DNA from: Streptomyces sp. NRRL F-5122
Lineage (GTDB): Bacteria > Actinomycetota > Actinomycetes > Streptomycetales > Streptomycetaceae
Reading direction: 5' to 3'
Assembly (NCBI RefSeq): GCF_001507435.1
Contig: NZ_LMWH01000128.1
Span: forward strand, 81,359-145,358
DNA: 64,000 nt
Part shown: piece by piece, positions 9,437 through 18,565 of the stretch
How positions within the stretch are numbered: the stretch's first letter is position 1
Layout of the letters: each line of letters begins with the position of its first letter
Made by a program: the position numbers and the translations under genes
Notes under the pieces: model-generated
The model's input: the letters and a program-made list of their open reading frames with translations, nothing else
Databases searched by the model: none
What the model was told of the DNA's origin: nothing

Positions 9437-11293
9437 ATGAGCACGCACAACGAGCACGGCTCTGGGCGCCGAAGCCCGGGCAGATCACCCCGTACATATC
9501 GGTTCCTGGCCGCCGCCCTGACACTCTCGGCCGCCGTCGCGACATCGCTCGCCCCCGCCCCCCAACAGGCGGTGGCGAAGGACAAGACGGTCCTGACCGT
9601 GGCGGTCGCCCAGAGCGTCGACTCACTCAGCCCGTTCCTCGCAAGTCGTCTGGTCAGTACGAGCATCCACCGGCTGACGTACGAGTACCTGACCAACTAC
9701 GACCCCAAGGACGCCCACGTCATCCCCGGTCTGGCCACCAAGTGGGAGTCGTCGCCGGACAAGCTGACCTGGACGTACACCATCCGGTCCAACTCCAAGT
9801 GGTCGGACGGGAAGCAGGTCACCGCCGAGGACGCGGCCTGGACGTTCAACAAGATGATGTCCGACGAGGGCGCCGCCACCGCCAACGGCAGCTTCGTCAC
9901 CAACTTCGAGAAGGTGACGGCACCCAGCGCCACCAAGCTGGTCATCGAGCTGAAGAAGCCTCAGGCCACGATGACCGCGCTCGACGTGCCGATCGTGCCC
10001 AAGCACGTCTGGGAGAGCGTCAAGGACTTCTCGAAGTTCAACAACGACAAGAGCTTTCCCATCGTCGGCGACGGGCCGTTCGTGCTCACCGACTACAAGC
10101 CCGACAGCTATGTGCGTCTGAAGCCCAACAAGAGCTTCTGGCGCGGAGCACCGAAGTTCGACGAGCTCGTCTTCCGGTACTACAAGGACCAGGACGCGGC
10201 GGTGGCCGCCCTGCGCAAGGGCGAGGTCTCCTTCGTCGCCGGTTCGCCCTCGTTGACGCCCGCCCAGGCGGCCTCCCTCAAGGGCGACAAGAACATCCAC
10301 GTCAACGAGGGGCCGGGGCGCCGCTTCTACGCCATCGCCACCAATCCGGGCGCACAGGCGAAGGACGGCAGCAAGTTCGGTGACGGCGACCCGTCCCTGC
10401 TGGATGAGCGGGTACGCCACGCGCTGTTCATGGCGGTCGACCGCAAGGCCGTGATCGACAAGGTCTTCCAGGGCCATGCCGTCGAGGGCAAGGGCTACAT
10501 CCCGCCGCGCTTCTCGACGTACTTCTGGCAGCCGACGGCCGGCCAGGAGCTCGCCTACGATCCCGCCGCGGCGGGCCGGCTCCTCGATCAGGCGGGCTAC
10601 AAGAAGAACGCCGACGGCAAGCGTGTCGGCAAGAACGGCAAGCCGCTGAACTACCGCGTCCTGTGCCATGCCACCGATCCCAACGACAAGGCGGTCGGCA
10701 AGTACCTCCAGGAATGGTGGGGGAAGCTCGGCATCGGAGTCACGCTCAACTGCCTGGACAATGTGACCGATCCCTGGCTCGCGGGCACCTACGACCTCGC
10801 GTTCGACGGCTGGTCGGTCAATCCCGACCCCGACTTCGTGCTCTCCATCCACACCTGTGGTGCGCTCCCGGCCACTCCCAAGGACACCGGCGCCACCGAC
10901 AACTTCATCTGCGACAAGGAGTACGACGACCTCTACGCACGGCAGCTCGCGGAGTACGACCCGGCCAAGCGGGCGGACCTCGTGAAGCAGCTGGAGTCGC
11001 GGCTGTACGACCTGGGGTACATGAACGTCATGGCCTACCCGAACGCGGTCGAGGCCTATCGCACGGACCAGATCAAGTCGATCACGACCATGCCGTCCGC
11101 GGCGGGCAACATCTACGGCCAGGACGGCTACTGGAGCTGGTGGTCAGCCGTTCCGGCGAACTCCGGTGACTCTTCGGGCGAGTCCACGTCCACGGGCGTC
11201 ATCATCGGAATCGTCGCGGGCGTCGTCGTCCTCGTCGGCCTCGCGGTGGTCTTTGCGATGCGCCGCCGGGTCACCGCCGAAGACCGCGAATAG
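9437..11293 (+). CDS. Peptide-binding protein (SBP family 5) with C-terminal membrane anchor, operon 2
   Basis: 618 aa, first gene of operon 2. The ATG at 9437 has a GAGG eight bases upstream. The N-terminus is a Sec-type signal with an RR-containing n-region, hydrophobic core and AQQAVAKD-like cleavage area. It lacks a lipobox cysteine. The body is a full SBP_bac_5 domain (DSLSPFLASRLVS, DGKQVTAEDAAWTFN). After a Ser/Gly linker the protein ends with one strong helix (TGVIIGIVAGVVVLVGLAVV) and a positive tail MRRR. The binding protein is therefore probably tethered by a C-terminal transmembrane segment instead of a lipid, unlike those of operons 1 and 3. Confidence 0.92.
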   Translation: MSTHNEHGSGRRSPGRSPRTYRFLAAALTLSAAVATSLAPAPQQAVAKDKTVLTVAVAQSVDSLSPFLASRLVSTSIHRLTYEYLTNYDPKDAHVIPGLATKWESSPDKLTWTYTIRSNSKWSDGKQVTAEDAAWTFNKMMSDEGAATANGSFVTNFEKVTAPSATKLVIELKKPQATMTALDVPIVPKHVWESVKDFSKFNNDKSFPIVGDGPFVLTDYKPDSYVRLKPNKSFWRGAPKFDELVFRYYKDQDAAVAALRKGEVSFVAGSPSLTPAQAASLKGDKNIHVNEGPGRRFYAIATNPGAQAKDGSKFGDGDPSLLDERVRHALFMAVDRKAVIDKVFQGHAVEGKGYIPPRFSTYFWQPTAGQELAYDPAAAGRLLDQAGYKKNADGKRVGKNGKPLNYRVLCHATDPNDKAVGKYLQEWWGKLGIGVTLNCLDNVTDPWLAGTYDLAFDGWSVNPDPDFVLSIHTCGALPATPKDTGATDNFICDKEYDDLYARQLAEYDPAKRADLVKQLESRLYDLGYMNVMAYPNAVEAYRTDQIKSITTMPSAAGNIYGQDGYWSWWSAVPANSGDSSGESTSTGVIIGIVAGVVVLVGLAVVFAMRRRVTAEDRE

Positions 11294-11323
11294 TCCGGCC
11301 GGCCACCGACCGAGTGAGTGCTC

Positions 11324-12397
11324 ATGACCGCTGAAGCGACACCCGCGCTGGTCGAGGGGCCCGCCGCAGACCCGGGAGACACCGGGTCCGCGGCGGGCCG
11401 CGGGCCACGCGCGCGTACCACCACCGCGTATCTGCGCTATGTGGCGGGCAAGCTGACGGGCGCCGCCGTCTCCCTGCTCGCCGTCCTCGTCACCAGCTTC
11501 TTCCTCTTCCGGCTGATCCCCGGCGACCCGGTGAAGTTCATGACCGGAGGGCGCCCGGTCTCGGCCCAGCAGATCGCCGCCTACCGGCGGGAGTTCGGGC
11601 TCGACCTGCCGCTGTGGCAGCAGTTCACGGACTACTGCGGCAAGGCGCTGACCGGCGACCTCGGGACCTCGTACCAGTTCCGGGCGCCCGTCCTCGACAA
11701 GATCACCGAAGCCCTGCCCAACACCCTGCTGCTCACCGGCACGGCCTTCGTCCTGTACACCGCACTCGGCGTCTACCTCGGCACCCGCTCGGCCTGGCGG
11801 CACGGCAGACTGGGCGATCGTCTCAACACCGGTCTGGCCCTGACCCTCTACTCGATCCCGTCCTTCTGGCTGGGGCTGCTCCTGATCATCGTGCTGTCCG
11901 TCGGGGTGGGCCCCGTCCCGGGGCTGTTCCCGACCGGCGGCATGGAATCGGGCGGCAAGGAGGGCTTCGCCTACGTCCTGGACGTCGCCCACCACCTCGT
12001 CCTGCCGGTCGTCACCCTGGTGGCGGTGGAGTACGGGCAGACGCTGCTCGTCACCCGGTCGGCGCTGCTCGACGAAATGGGCAGCGACTATCTGACGACC
12101 GCGCGCGCCAAGGGCCTCAGGGACGATCTCGTACGGCGCCGGCACGCCGTCCCGAACGCGCTGCTGCCGACCGTGACGCTGGTCTTCGTCAATCTGGGCC
12201 GTACCGTCGCCGGCGTCATCCTGGTGGAGACCGTCTTCTCCTGGCCGGGTCTCGGCGGGCTGTTCTACCAGGCGCTGAGCGTGCCCGACCTGCCGCTCGT
12301 GCAGGGCCTGTTCTTCGTCTTCGCGGCGGCGGTGATCGTGATGAACACCCTCGCCGACCTGCTCTATCCGCTGCTCGACCCCAGGGTGGGCCGATGA
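11324..12397 (+). CDS. Peptide ABC transporter permease (DppB/OppB type), operon 2
   Basis: About 357 aa. The ATG at 11324 is preferred over an in-frame GTG at 11318; neither has a strong ribosome site. A 40-residue cytoplasmic tail precedes the first helix (AAVSLLAVLVTSFFLFRLIPGDP). The EAA loop (ARAKGLRDDLVRRRHAVPN) and a C-terminus with LDPRVGR identify a DppB-type subunit. The stop overlaps the next start (ATGA), so the two permeases are translationally coupled. Confidence 0.9.
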   Translation: MTAEATPALVEGPAADPGDTGSAAGRGPRARTTTAYLRYVAGKLTGAAVSLLAVLVTSFFLFRLIPGDPVKFMTGGRPVSAQQIAAYRREFGLDLPLWQQFTDYCGKALTGDLGTSYQFRAPVLDKITEALPNTLLLTGTAFVLYTALGVYLGTRSAWRHGRLGDRLNTGLALTLYSIPSFWLGLLLIIVLSVGVGPVPGLFPTGGMESGGKEGFAYVLDVAHHLVLPVVTLVAVEYGQTLLVTRSALLDEMGSDYLTTARAKGLRDDLVRRRHAVPNALLPTVTLVFVNLGRTVAGVILVETVFSWPGLGGLFYQALSVPDLPLVQGLFFVFAAAVIVMNTLADLLYPLLDPRVGR

Positions 12398-13308
12398 CCG
12401 CCGAAACCGCCACGACCGCCGCTCCCCGTGCCCTCGCCCGGCAGCGGCGCCGCGCCGCCACCGCCCGCTTCTGGCGGGAGTACCGCACGCATCGCGCGGG
12501 CCTGTTCGGGCTCGCCGCACTGGTGCTCTTCGCGTTGGTCGCCCTGACCGCGCCGCTGACGGTCGGCTCCGACGTGCAGAGCGTGACGGACGCCCCCGGA
12601 AAGCCGCTGGAGAGCCCCAGCCTCCATTTCCCGCTCGGCACCGACCAGTTCGGGCGCAACCTGCTCGGTCTGGTCGTCTGGGGGTCGCGCGTCTCGCTGC
12701 TCGTCGGACTGCTCGCGGCCGTGCTGTCGGTGGCCATCGGGGCGCTCATCGGTGTCACCGCCGGGCACTTCCGCGGCTGGTACGCCACCGTGATCATGCG
12801 GATCACGGACTGGTTCCTGGTGATGCCGACGCTGGTGCTCGCCATCGCGCTCGCCACCGTGATGTCCCGCTCGCTCGGCACGATCATCCTGGCGATCGGG
12901 GTCACGACCTGGCCCACGACCGCGAGACTGGTGCGGGCGCAGACACTGGCCGTCGAGTCACGGCCGTACATCGAGCGCGCGAAGGCGCTGGGCGGCGGCC
13001 ACTGGCACATCATGTCGCGCCATGTGGTGCCCAACGTCATGCCGCTGGTGCTCGCCCAGACGACGCTGATCATCTCGACCGCGATTCTAGCCGAGGCGAC
13101 GCTCGCGTTCCTCGGGCTCGGTGACCCAACGATCGTCTCCTGGGGCGGGCTGCTGCAGGACGCGAGGGAGGCGGGGGCGGTCAGCTCGGGCGACTGGTGG
13201 TACCTCGTGCCGCCGGGCATCGCCATCGCGATCGTCGCCCTGGCTTTCACGCTGTGCGGGCGCGCGGTCGAGTCCGTCCTCAACCCCAGGCTGGGGGTGT
13301 CCCGTTGA
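12394..13308 (+). CDS. Peptide ABC transporter permease (DppC/OppC type), operon 2
   Basis: 304 aa from the ATG at 12394, which overlaps the preceding stop. It has the typical DppC build: a short basic cytoplasmic tail (RQRRRAATARFWREYRTHRAG), a first helix, a periplasmic loop with HFPLGTDQFGRN, then the BPD_transp_1 core. The EAA motif (AKALGGGHWHIMSRHVVPN) and ending [10 protein letters not shown] are as in the family. The downstream ATPase begins with a TTG overlapping its stop. Confidence 0.92.
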   Translation: MTAETATTAAPRALARQRRRAATARFWREYRTHRAGLFGLAALVLFALVALTAPLTVGSDVQSVTDAPGKPLESPSLHFPLGTDQFGRNLLGLVVWGSRVSLLVGLLAAVLSVAIGALIGVTAGHFRGWYATVIMRITDWFLVMPTLVLAIALATVMSRSLGTIILAIGVTTWPTTARLVRAQTLAVESRPYIERAKALGGGHWHIMSRHVVPNVMPLVLAQTTLIISTAILAEATLAFLGLGDPTIVSWGGLLQDAREAGAVSSGDWWYLVPPGIAIAIVALAFTLCGRAVESVLNPRLGVSR

Positions 13309-14303
13309 GTCTGCTCGATGTCAGGAACCTCGAGGTGACCTACCCGGGCGGCGCGGCCGCCGTACGGGGCGTCGACCTCTCCCTCGCCGCGGGCGAGAAG
13401 CTCGGTGTCGCGGGCGAGTCGGGTTGCGGCAAGTCCACGCTGGCGCTGGCACTGTTGCGGCTGCTGCCGCCCGGGACGCGGATCGGCGGCGAGATCCTGC
13501 TCGACGGCGAGGACGTGCTCACGATGAAGTGGGGCCGGGTGCGCGCGGTGCGCTGGGCCGGCGCCTCCATCGTGTTCCAGGGCGCGATGCACTCCCTGAA
13601 CGCCGTCCATCGCATCGGCGACCAGATCGCCGAGCCCATCCTGCTGCACCGCAAGGCGACCGCGGCGGGCGCGAGAAGGAAGACCGGCGAGCTCCTGGAG
13701 CACGTGGGCCTGCCCGCAGCGCGTGCGAACGCCTACCCGCACGAGCTCTCCGGCGGTCAGCGGCAGCGCGTGATGATCGCCATGGCGCTGGCCTGCGACC
13801 CGCGCCTGATCGTCGCCGACGAGCCGACCACCGCGCTTGACGTGATGATCCAGGCCCAGATCCTGCGTCTGATCGAGCGTCTGGTCAGCGATCAGGACCT
13901 GGGTCTGATCATGATCAGCCACGATCTCGCGGTTCTCGCCGACACCTGTGACCGCCTGGCCGTGATGTACGCGGGACGGGTGGTCGAGGAGGGGCCCGCG
14001 CGGCAGGTCTACGACGACGCCCGCCACCCCTACGGCAGGGCGCTGTCGGAGGCGTTCCCGAGGATCGGCGACCCTGCGTCGCGGTTCGCGCCCCGCGGAC
14101 TGCCGGGCGATCCGCCGGACCCCGCGGCCCTGTCGTCCGGGTGCGCCTTCCATCCCCGCTGTCCGGTCGTGCTGGACGTCTGCGCCACTGAGGACCAGGC
14201 CCTGCGGGAGGCGGGAGAGCGGCGGCGGGCGGCCTGCGTACACGTGGCGCCGGACAGCGCGGTGACCGAGGAGGAAGCAGACGTGAGGAGCAGCACCTCA
14301 TGA
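13305..14303 (+). CDS. Peptide ABC transporter ATP-binding protein (DppD type), operon 2
   Basis: 332 aa. The start is inferred as TTG at 13305 because it overlaps the permease stop (TTGA) and no other start fits the family N-terminus [14 protein letters not shown]. Motifs: GESGCGKST (Walker A), [16 protein letters not shown] (signature), LIVADEP (Walker B), SHD (switch). The C-terminal oligo_HPY part has cysteines GCAFHPRCP. It differs enough from the ATPases of operons 1 and 3 to belong to a separate transporter lineage. The stop overlaps the next gene's ATG by 4 nt. Confidence 0.9.
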   Translation: MSLLDVRNLEVTYPGGAAAVRGVDLSLAAGEKLGVAGESGCGKSTLALALLRLLPPGTRIGGEILLDGEDVLTMKWGRVRAVRWAGASIVFQGAMHSLNAVHRIGDQIAEPILLHRKATAAGARRKTGELLEHVGLPAARANAYPHELSGGQRQRVMIAMALACDPRLIVADEPTTALDVMIQAQILRLIERLVSDQDLGLIMISHDLAVLADTCDRLAVMYAGRVVEEGPARQVYDDARHPYGRALSEAFPRIGDPASRFAPRGLPGDPPDPAALSSGCAFHPRCPVVLDVCATEDQALREAGERRRAACVHVAPDSAVTEEEADVRSSTS

Positions 14304-15286
14304 CGACCGCCCCACTGATCAGTGTCGAGGGCCTGCACGTCACCTTTCCCGGCCGGCACGGCATGCCGCCCGCCCGGGCGGTGGACGGCGTGGACCTGCA
14401 GATCCGGCCCGGCGAGATCGTGGCGCTGGTCGGCGAGTCGGGGTGCGGCAAGACGACGCTGGCTCGTTCCCTGCTCGGCCTGGTCCCCCCGACCGCGGGA
14501 CGCGTCACGTTCGACGGAACGCCGCTCGACTACTCCTCCCGTGCCCTGAAGGCGTACCGGAAACGGGTCCAGCTGGTCCTCCAGGACCCGAGCGGTTCGC
14601 TGAACCCTCGGCACACGGTCTACGACGCGGTGGCCGAGGGGCTGCGCATCCACGGTCACGGAGGTGACGAGCGGGCCGCCGTCACCGAGGCACTGAACCG
14701 GGCCGGTCTCCGGCCGCCCGAGCGGTTCTTCCTGCGGTATCCGCACGAGCTCTCCGGCGGCCAGCGTCAGCGGGTCGTCATCGCGGGCGCGATGGTCCTC
14801 GAACCCGAACTCATCGTGGCCGACGAGCCGGTGGCCTCGCTGGACGCCTCGGTGCGTGGCGAGATCCTCGCGCTGCTGCTGCGGCTGCGGGCCGAACTGG
14901 GCCTGTCCGCACTGGTGGTGACCCACGACCTGGGTCTCGCCTGGAACATCGCGGACCGGGTCGCGGTCATGTACCTGGGCCGCATCGTGGAGACGGGTGA
15001 CGTGGAGCAGGTGCTCACGGCCCCCCGTCACCCCTACACCCAGGCGCTGCTGTCGGTGCTGCCGGAGGCTCCGGGCGCCCCGGTGGTCCTGACCGGCGAG
15101 CCCCCGGACCCGGCCCGCATCCCGACCGGCTGCCGCTTCCACGCCCGCTGCCAGATTCTGGCGGGCGGGGAGGCGGAGGCGGCGGGCGTCGCGGACGCAT
15201 GCCGCACCAGGGACCTGGCGGTGCTGGACGGCGCGGCGGGGGCCCAGGTCGCCTGCCACTGGGCACGGGCGGGCGTGACCGCCTAG
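14300..15286 (+). CDS. Peptide ABC transporter ATP-binding protein (DppF type), operon 2
   Basis: 328 aa, last gene of operon 2, coupled to the preceding ATPase by an ATGA overlap. Walker [10 protein letters not shown], signature [16 protein letters not shown], Walker B LIVADEPVASLDAS and switch THDLGLAW are intact. The C-terminal region has the oligo_HPY motif ([16 protein letters not shown]) and cysteines (GCRFHARCQ). It is followed by two hairpins that separate it from the convergent operon 3. Confidence 0.92.
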   Translation: MTTAPLISVEGLHVTFPGRHGMPPARAVDGVDLQIRPGEIVALVGESGCGKTTLARSLLGLVPPTAGRVTFDGTPLDYSSRALKAYRKRVQLVLQDPSGSLNPRHTVYDAVAEGLRIHGHGGDERAAVTEALNRAGLRPPERFFLRYPHELSGGQRQRVVIAGAMVLEPELIVADEPVASLDASVRGEILALLLRLRAELGLSALVVTHDLGLAWNIADRVAVMYLGRIVETGDVEQVLTAPRHPYTQALLSVLPEAPGAPVVLTGEPPDPARIPTGCRFHARCQILAGGEAEAAGVADACRTRDLAVLDGAAGAQVACHWARAGVTA

Positions 15287-15320
15287 ACCTCGCCTAGACC
15301 CGCCCCGGCCACCGATTCAC

Positions 15321-15396
15321 CGGGGCCCGGCGATGTCGTACGGGCCCCGAAACGCCGGTTCCCGGCACACCTCGGACGAGGCGTGCCGGGAACCGG
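15321..15396. terminator. Tandem hairpins between convergent ABC operons 2 and 3
   Basis: Two GC-rich inverted repeats fill the convergent gap. The first has perfect 9-bp arms (15321-15329 and 15341-15349). The second has perfect 14-bp arms (15355-15368 and 15383-15396), and its loop contains a further small CCTC/GAGG stem. They probably terminate both operons. Confidence 0.75.
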
Positions 15397-15409
15397 GGTC
15401 GACCAGGGG

Positions 15410-16558
15410 TCAGGCGGCGTGGACGACGTCCTTCTCCTCGGCGAAGTGACAGGCCGACTCGTGGGCCGCCGGCGAGTCCGCGCCCTTGAAACGCTCGGGA
15501 ATCGCCAGGAGCGGAGCCTCCGAGGCACACCTCTCCTGCGCCTTCCAGCAACGGGTGCGGAAGCTGCAGCCGGACGGCGGGTTGGCCGGCGACGGCACGT
15601 CACCGGTGAGGATGATCCGCTCGCGGTCCTCACGGGCCTCCGGGTCCGGCACGGGAACCGCCGAGAGCAGCGCCTGCGTGTAGGGGTGCGTCGGGTGATC
15701 GTAGATCTGCTCGTCCGAACCGATCTCGGCGATCTTGCCGAGGTACATCACGCCCACACGGTCCGAGATGTGCCGGACGATCGACAGGTCGTGCGCGATG
15801 AAGATGTAGGAGAGGTTGAACTCGTCCTGCAGTCGCTCCATCAGGTTGATGACCTGCGCCTGGACGGACACGTCCAGTGCGGAGACCGGCTCGTCGCAGA
15901 TGATGATCTCCGGGTTGAGCGCGAGGCCGCGGGCGATGCCGATGCGCTGGCGCTGACCGCCGGAGAACTGGTGCGGGTAGCGGTTGATGTACTCGGGGTT
16001 GAGGCCGACGACGTCCAGGAGTTCCTGGACCTTGCGCCGCCGGTCACCCTTCGGCGCCACCTCGGGGTGGATGTCGAAGGGCTCGCCGATGATGTCGCCC
16101 ACCGTCATACGGGGGTTGAGCGAGGTGTACGGGTCCTGGAACACCATCTGGATGTTCCGGCGCACGGCCTTCAATGCGCGCCCGGACAGCTTGGTGATGT
16201 CCTGGCCCTTGTAGAAGATCTCGCCCGCGGTGGCCCGCTCCAGGTTCATCAGGAGCTTGGCCACCGTGGACTTGCCACAGCCGGACTCGCCCACGATGCC
16301 CAGGGTCTCGCCCTGGTGCAGGTCGAAGGACACACCGTCGACCGCCTTGACGGCACCGATCTGCCGCTTGAACAGGATCCCCTGGGTGAGCGGGAAGTGC
16401 TTCTTCAGGTTGCGCACCTGCAGGATCGGCTCGCCGCGCTCGACGGGGGCCTCGATCGCGTGGACCGCTTCCTCCTCGGTGCGCGCGTCGACGACGTCCA
16501 CCTCGGAGACGTTCGGCGTGGCGTCCTGCGGCTCGTCGGTCTTGCTGAGCTCAGCCAT
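15410..16558 (-). CDS. Peptide ABC transporter ATP-binding protein (DppF/OppF type), operon 3
   Basis: 382 aa from the ATG at 16558, which has AAGGAGA upstream and overlaps the preceding gene by 8 nt. An acidic 45-residue N-terminal extension (SEVDVVDARTEEEAVHAIEA) precedes the ATPase. Walker [10 protein letters not shown], signature FSGGQRQR, Walker B IIICDEP and AHD are present. The C-terminus has the four-cysteine oligo_HPY extension. Apart from the N-terminal extension it aligns almost throughout with the operon 1 ATPase at 2323-3399, so the two are close paralogues. Confidence 0.92.
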   Translation of the reverse strand: MAELSKTDEPQDATPNVSEVDVVDARTEEEAVHAIEAPVERGEPILQVRNLKKHFPLTQGILFKRQIGAVKAVDGVSFDLHQGETLGIVGESGCGKSTVAKLLMNLERATAGEIFYKGQDITKLSGRALKAVRRNIQMVFQDPYTSLNPRMTVGDIIGEPFDIHPEVAPKGDRRRKVQELLDVVGLNPEYINRYPHQFSGGQRQRIGIARGLALNPEIIICDEPVSALDVSVQAQVINLMERLQDEFNLSYIFIAHDLSIVRHISDRVGVMYLGKIAEIGSDEQIYDHPTHPYTQALLSAVPVPDPEAREDRERIILTGDVPSPANPPSGCSFRTRCWKAQERCASEAPLLAIPERFKGADSPAAHESACHFAEEKDVVHAA

Positions 16559-17609
16559 GGATCGTCTCCTTCCAGAAGTGGCATGCCGAGGCGCGGCCCA
16601 CCAGCTCGGTGCCGTCCTGCTCGGTGACCGGCAGCAGGTCCGGAACCTGGGTGCGGCACACGTCCTGGGCCTTGGGGCAGCGCGGGTTGAAGGCGCAGCC
16701 GCTCGGGACGCGCAGCAGGTTGGGCGGCAGACCCTTGATCGCGTACAGCTCCTGGCCCTTCTGGTCCAGGCGCGGGATCGAGTCCAGCAGACCCCGCGTG
16801 TACGGGTGCGCGGGACGCTTGTACAGCTCGTGGACCGGGGCACGCTCCACGATGCGGCCCGCGTACATCACCGCGATCTTGTCGGCGACGTCGGCGACGA
16901 CGCCGAGGTCGTGGGTGATGAGGATCAGGCCCATGTTGTACTCGCGCTGGAGTTCCGCGAGCAGATCCATGACCTGCGCCTGGACCGTCACGTCGAGAGC
17001 CGTGGTGGGCTCGTCGGCGATGATCAGGTCCGGCTCCAGGGCCAGAGCCATCGCGATCATGATGCGCTGACGCATACCGCCCGAGAACTGGTGGGGGTAG
17101 TCGTTCACGCGGGCGGCCGCGGCCGGGATCTTCACCCGGTCCATCAGCTCGATCGCCTTGGCCTTGGCTTCCTTCTTGGACAGGCCCTGGTGGACCCGGA
17201 ACATCTCGCCGAGCTGGTACCCGACGCTCAGCACCGGGTTCAGGGAGCTGAGCGCGTCCTGGAAGATCATGGCGATCCGCTGTCCGCGGATCTTGCGGCG
17301 GTCCTCACCGGACATGGTCAGCATGTCCTGGCCGCGGAAGCGGATCTCCCCCTGGGGGATCTTCGCCGGCGGCATGTCGAGGATGCCCATGATCGCCTGG
17401 GCGGTGACGGACTTGCCGGAGCCCGACTCACCGAGCACCGCGAGCGTCTCACCGGCGTTCACGCTGTAGTTGACGCCGTTGACGGCCTTGACCACGCCCT
17501 CACGGGTGTGGAACTCGACGTGCAGGTCACGCACCTCGAGCAGTGGGGTGCCGTCCGTCCCGCCGTCGCGCGGCGAGGGAACGGGAACGACTTCTTCGAT
17601 GGTGGTCAC
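16551..17609 (-). CDS. Peptide ABC transporter ATP-binding protein (DppD/OppD type), operon 3
   Basis: 352 aa from the GTG at 17609, preceded by GGGAGG. Motifs [23 protein letters not shown] and THD are intact, and the C-terminal cysteine-containing oligo_HPY extension is present ([15 protein letters not shown]). Closest relative in the window is 3386-4387. It forms the ATPase heterodimer with the next gene. Confidence 0.92.
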   Translation of the reverse strand: MTTIEEVVPVPSPRDGGTDGTPLLEVRDLHVEFHTREGVVKAVNGVNYSVNAGETLAVLGESGSGKSVTAQAIMGILDMPPAKIPQGEIRFRGQDMLTMSGEDRRKIRGQRIAMIFQDALSSLNPVLSVGYQLGEMFRVHQGLSKKEAKAKAIELMDRVKIPAAAARVNDYPHQFSGGMRQRIMIAMALALEPDLIIADEPTTALDVTVQAQVMDLLAELQREYNMGLILITHDLGVVADVADKIAVMYAGRIVERAPVHELYKRPAHPYTRGLLDSIPRLDQKGQELYAIKGLPPNLLRVPSGCAFNPRCPKAQDVCRTQVPDLLPVTEQDGTELVGRASACHFWKETIHG

Positions 17610-17620
17610 GTACGCCTCCC

Positions 17621-18565
17621 TCAGCGCATCTTCGGGTCGAGGGCGTTGCGGACCGCCTCACCGAGCATGATGAACGCCAGCACAGTGATGATGAGCATGA
17701 TCGACGGATAGAGCATGATCCACTGCGCCACGCGGATCTGGTTGCCGCCGTCCGAGATGTCGTTGCCCCACGAGACGCCGTTCAGGCCGAGGCCCAGGTA
17801 CGACAGGGTCGCCTCGGCGGAGATGTAGATGCCGAGCGAGATGGTGGCGACGACGATCACCGGAGCCAGCGTGTTCGGCAGGATGTGCCGGAACATGATG
17901 CGCGGGGTGCTCGCGCCCAGGGCCTGGGCGGCGTGCACATAGTCGGCCTGCTTGGTGGTGATCACCGCACCGCGCATCACACGGGCGATCTGCGTCCAGC
18001 CGAAGAAGCTGAGCGCGCCGATGACGACCCAGGTCGTGCGGTCCTGGAAGGAGTTGAGCACGACCATGGTGCCGAGCAGGAACGGGATGCCGAAGAACAC
18101 GTCGGTCAGTCGCGACAGGACCGAGTCGACGATGCCGCCGAAGTAACCGGCGATCATGCCGACCAGGCCGCCCACGACCGTCACGGCGATGGTGGTGCCG
18201 AAGCCGACGGCGATGGATGCCCGGGTGCCGTAGATGACACGGGCGAAGACGCTGCGGCCCTGCTGGTCGTAGCCCAGCCAGTCCGGCGAGCCGATGTTGC
18301 CCAGCCGGGGCTTCTGCAGGAAGTGCTTGGCCAGGTCGCCCGAGGTGGGGTCGACTCCGGTGAACCACCCCGGGAAGAAGGTGATCAGCAGGAGTATGAC
18401 GATCAGCACCGACGAGACGATGAAGATCCAGCTGCGGCGCAGGTCCCCCCAGGCGTCGCCCCACAGGCTGCGGGACTTCTCCGGCTTGGGCTCGGGCAGT
18501 TGCAGCGCCGCCTGGGGACCGGACGCCACAGCGTTCTTGATGTCGGTCTTGGTCACGTCAGGCAT
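17621..18565 (-). CDS. Peptide ABC transporter permease (DppC/OppC type), operon 3
   Basis: 314 aa from the ATG at 18565, overlapping the upstream permease by 8 nt. Charged N-tail with SRSLWGDAWGDLRRSW, OppC_N helix, BPD_transp_1 core, EAA loop (AQALGASTPRIMFRHILPN) and C-terminus NALDPKMR. The overlap arrangement and tail motif match operon 1's DppC (4384-5364), which supports a common origin of the two operons. Confidence 0.92.
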   Translation of the reverse strand: MPDVTKTDIKNAVASGPQAALQLPEPKPEKSRSLWGDAWGDLRRSWIFIVSSVLIVILLLITFFPGWFTGVDPTSGDLAKHFLQKPRLGNIGSPDWLGYDQQGRSVFARVIYGTRASIAVGFGTTIAVTVVGGLVGMIAGYFGGIVDSVLSRLTDVFFGIPFLLGTMVVLNSFQDRTTWVVIGALSFFGWTQIARVMRGAVITTKQADYVHAAQALGASTPRIMFRHILPNTLAPVIVVATISLGIYISAEATLSYLGLGLNGVSWGNDISDGGNQIRVAQWIMLYPSIMLIITVLAFIMLGEAVRNALDPKMR

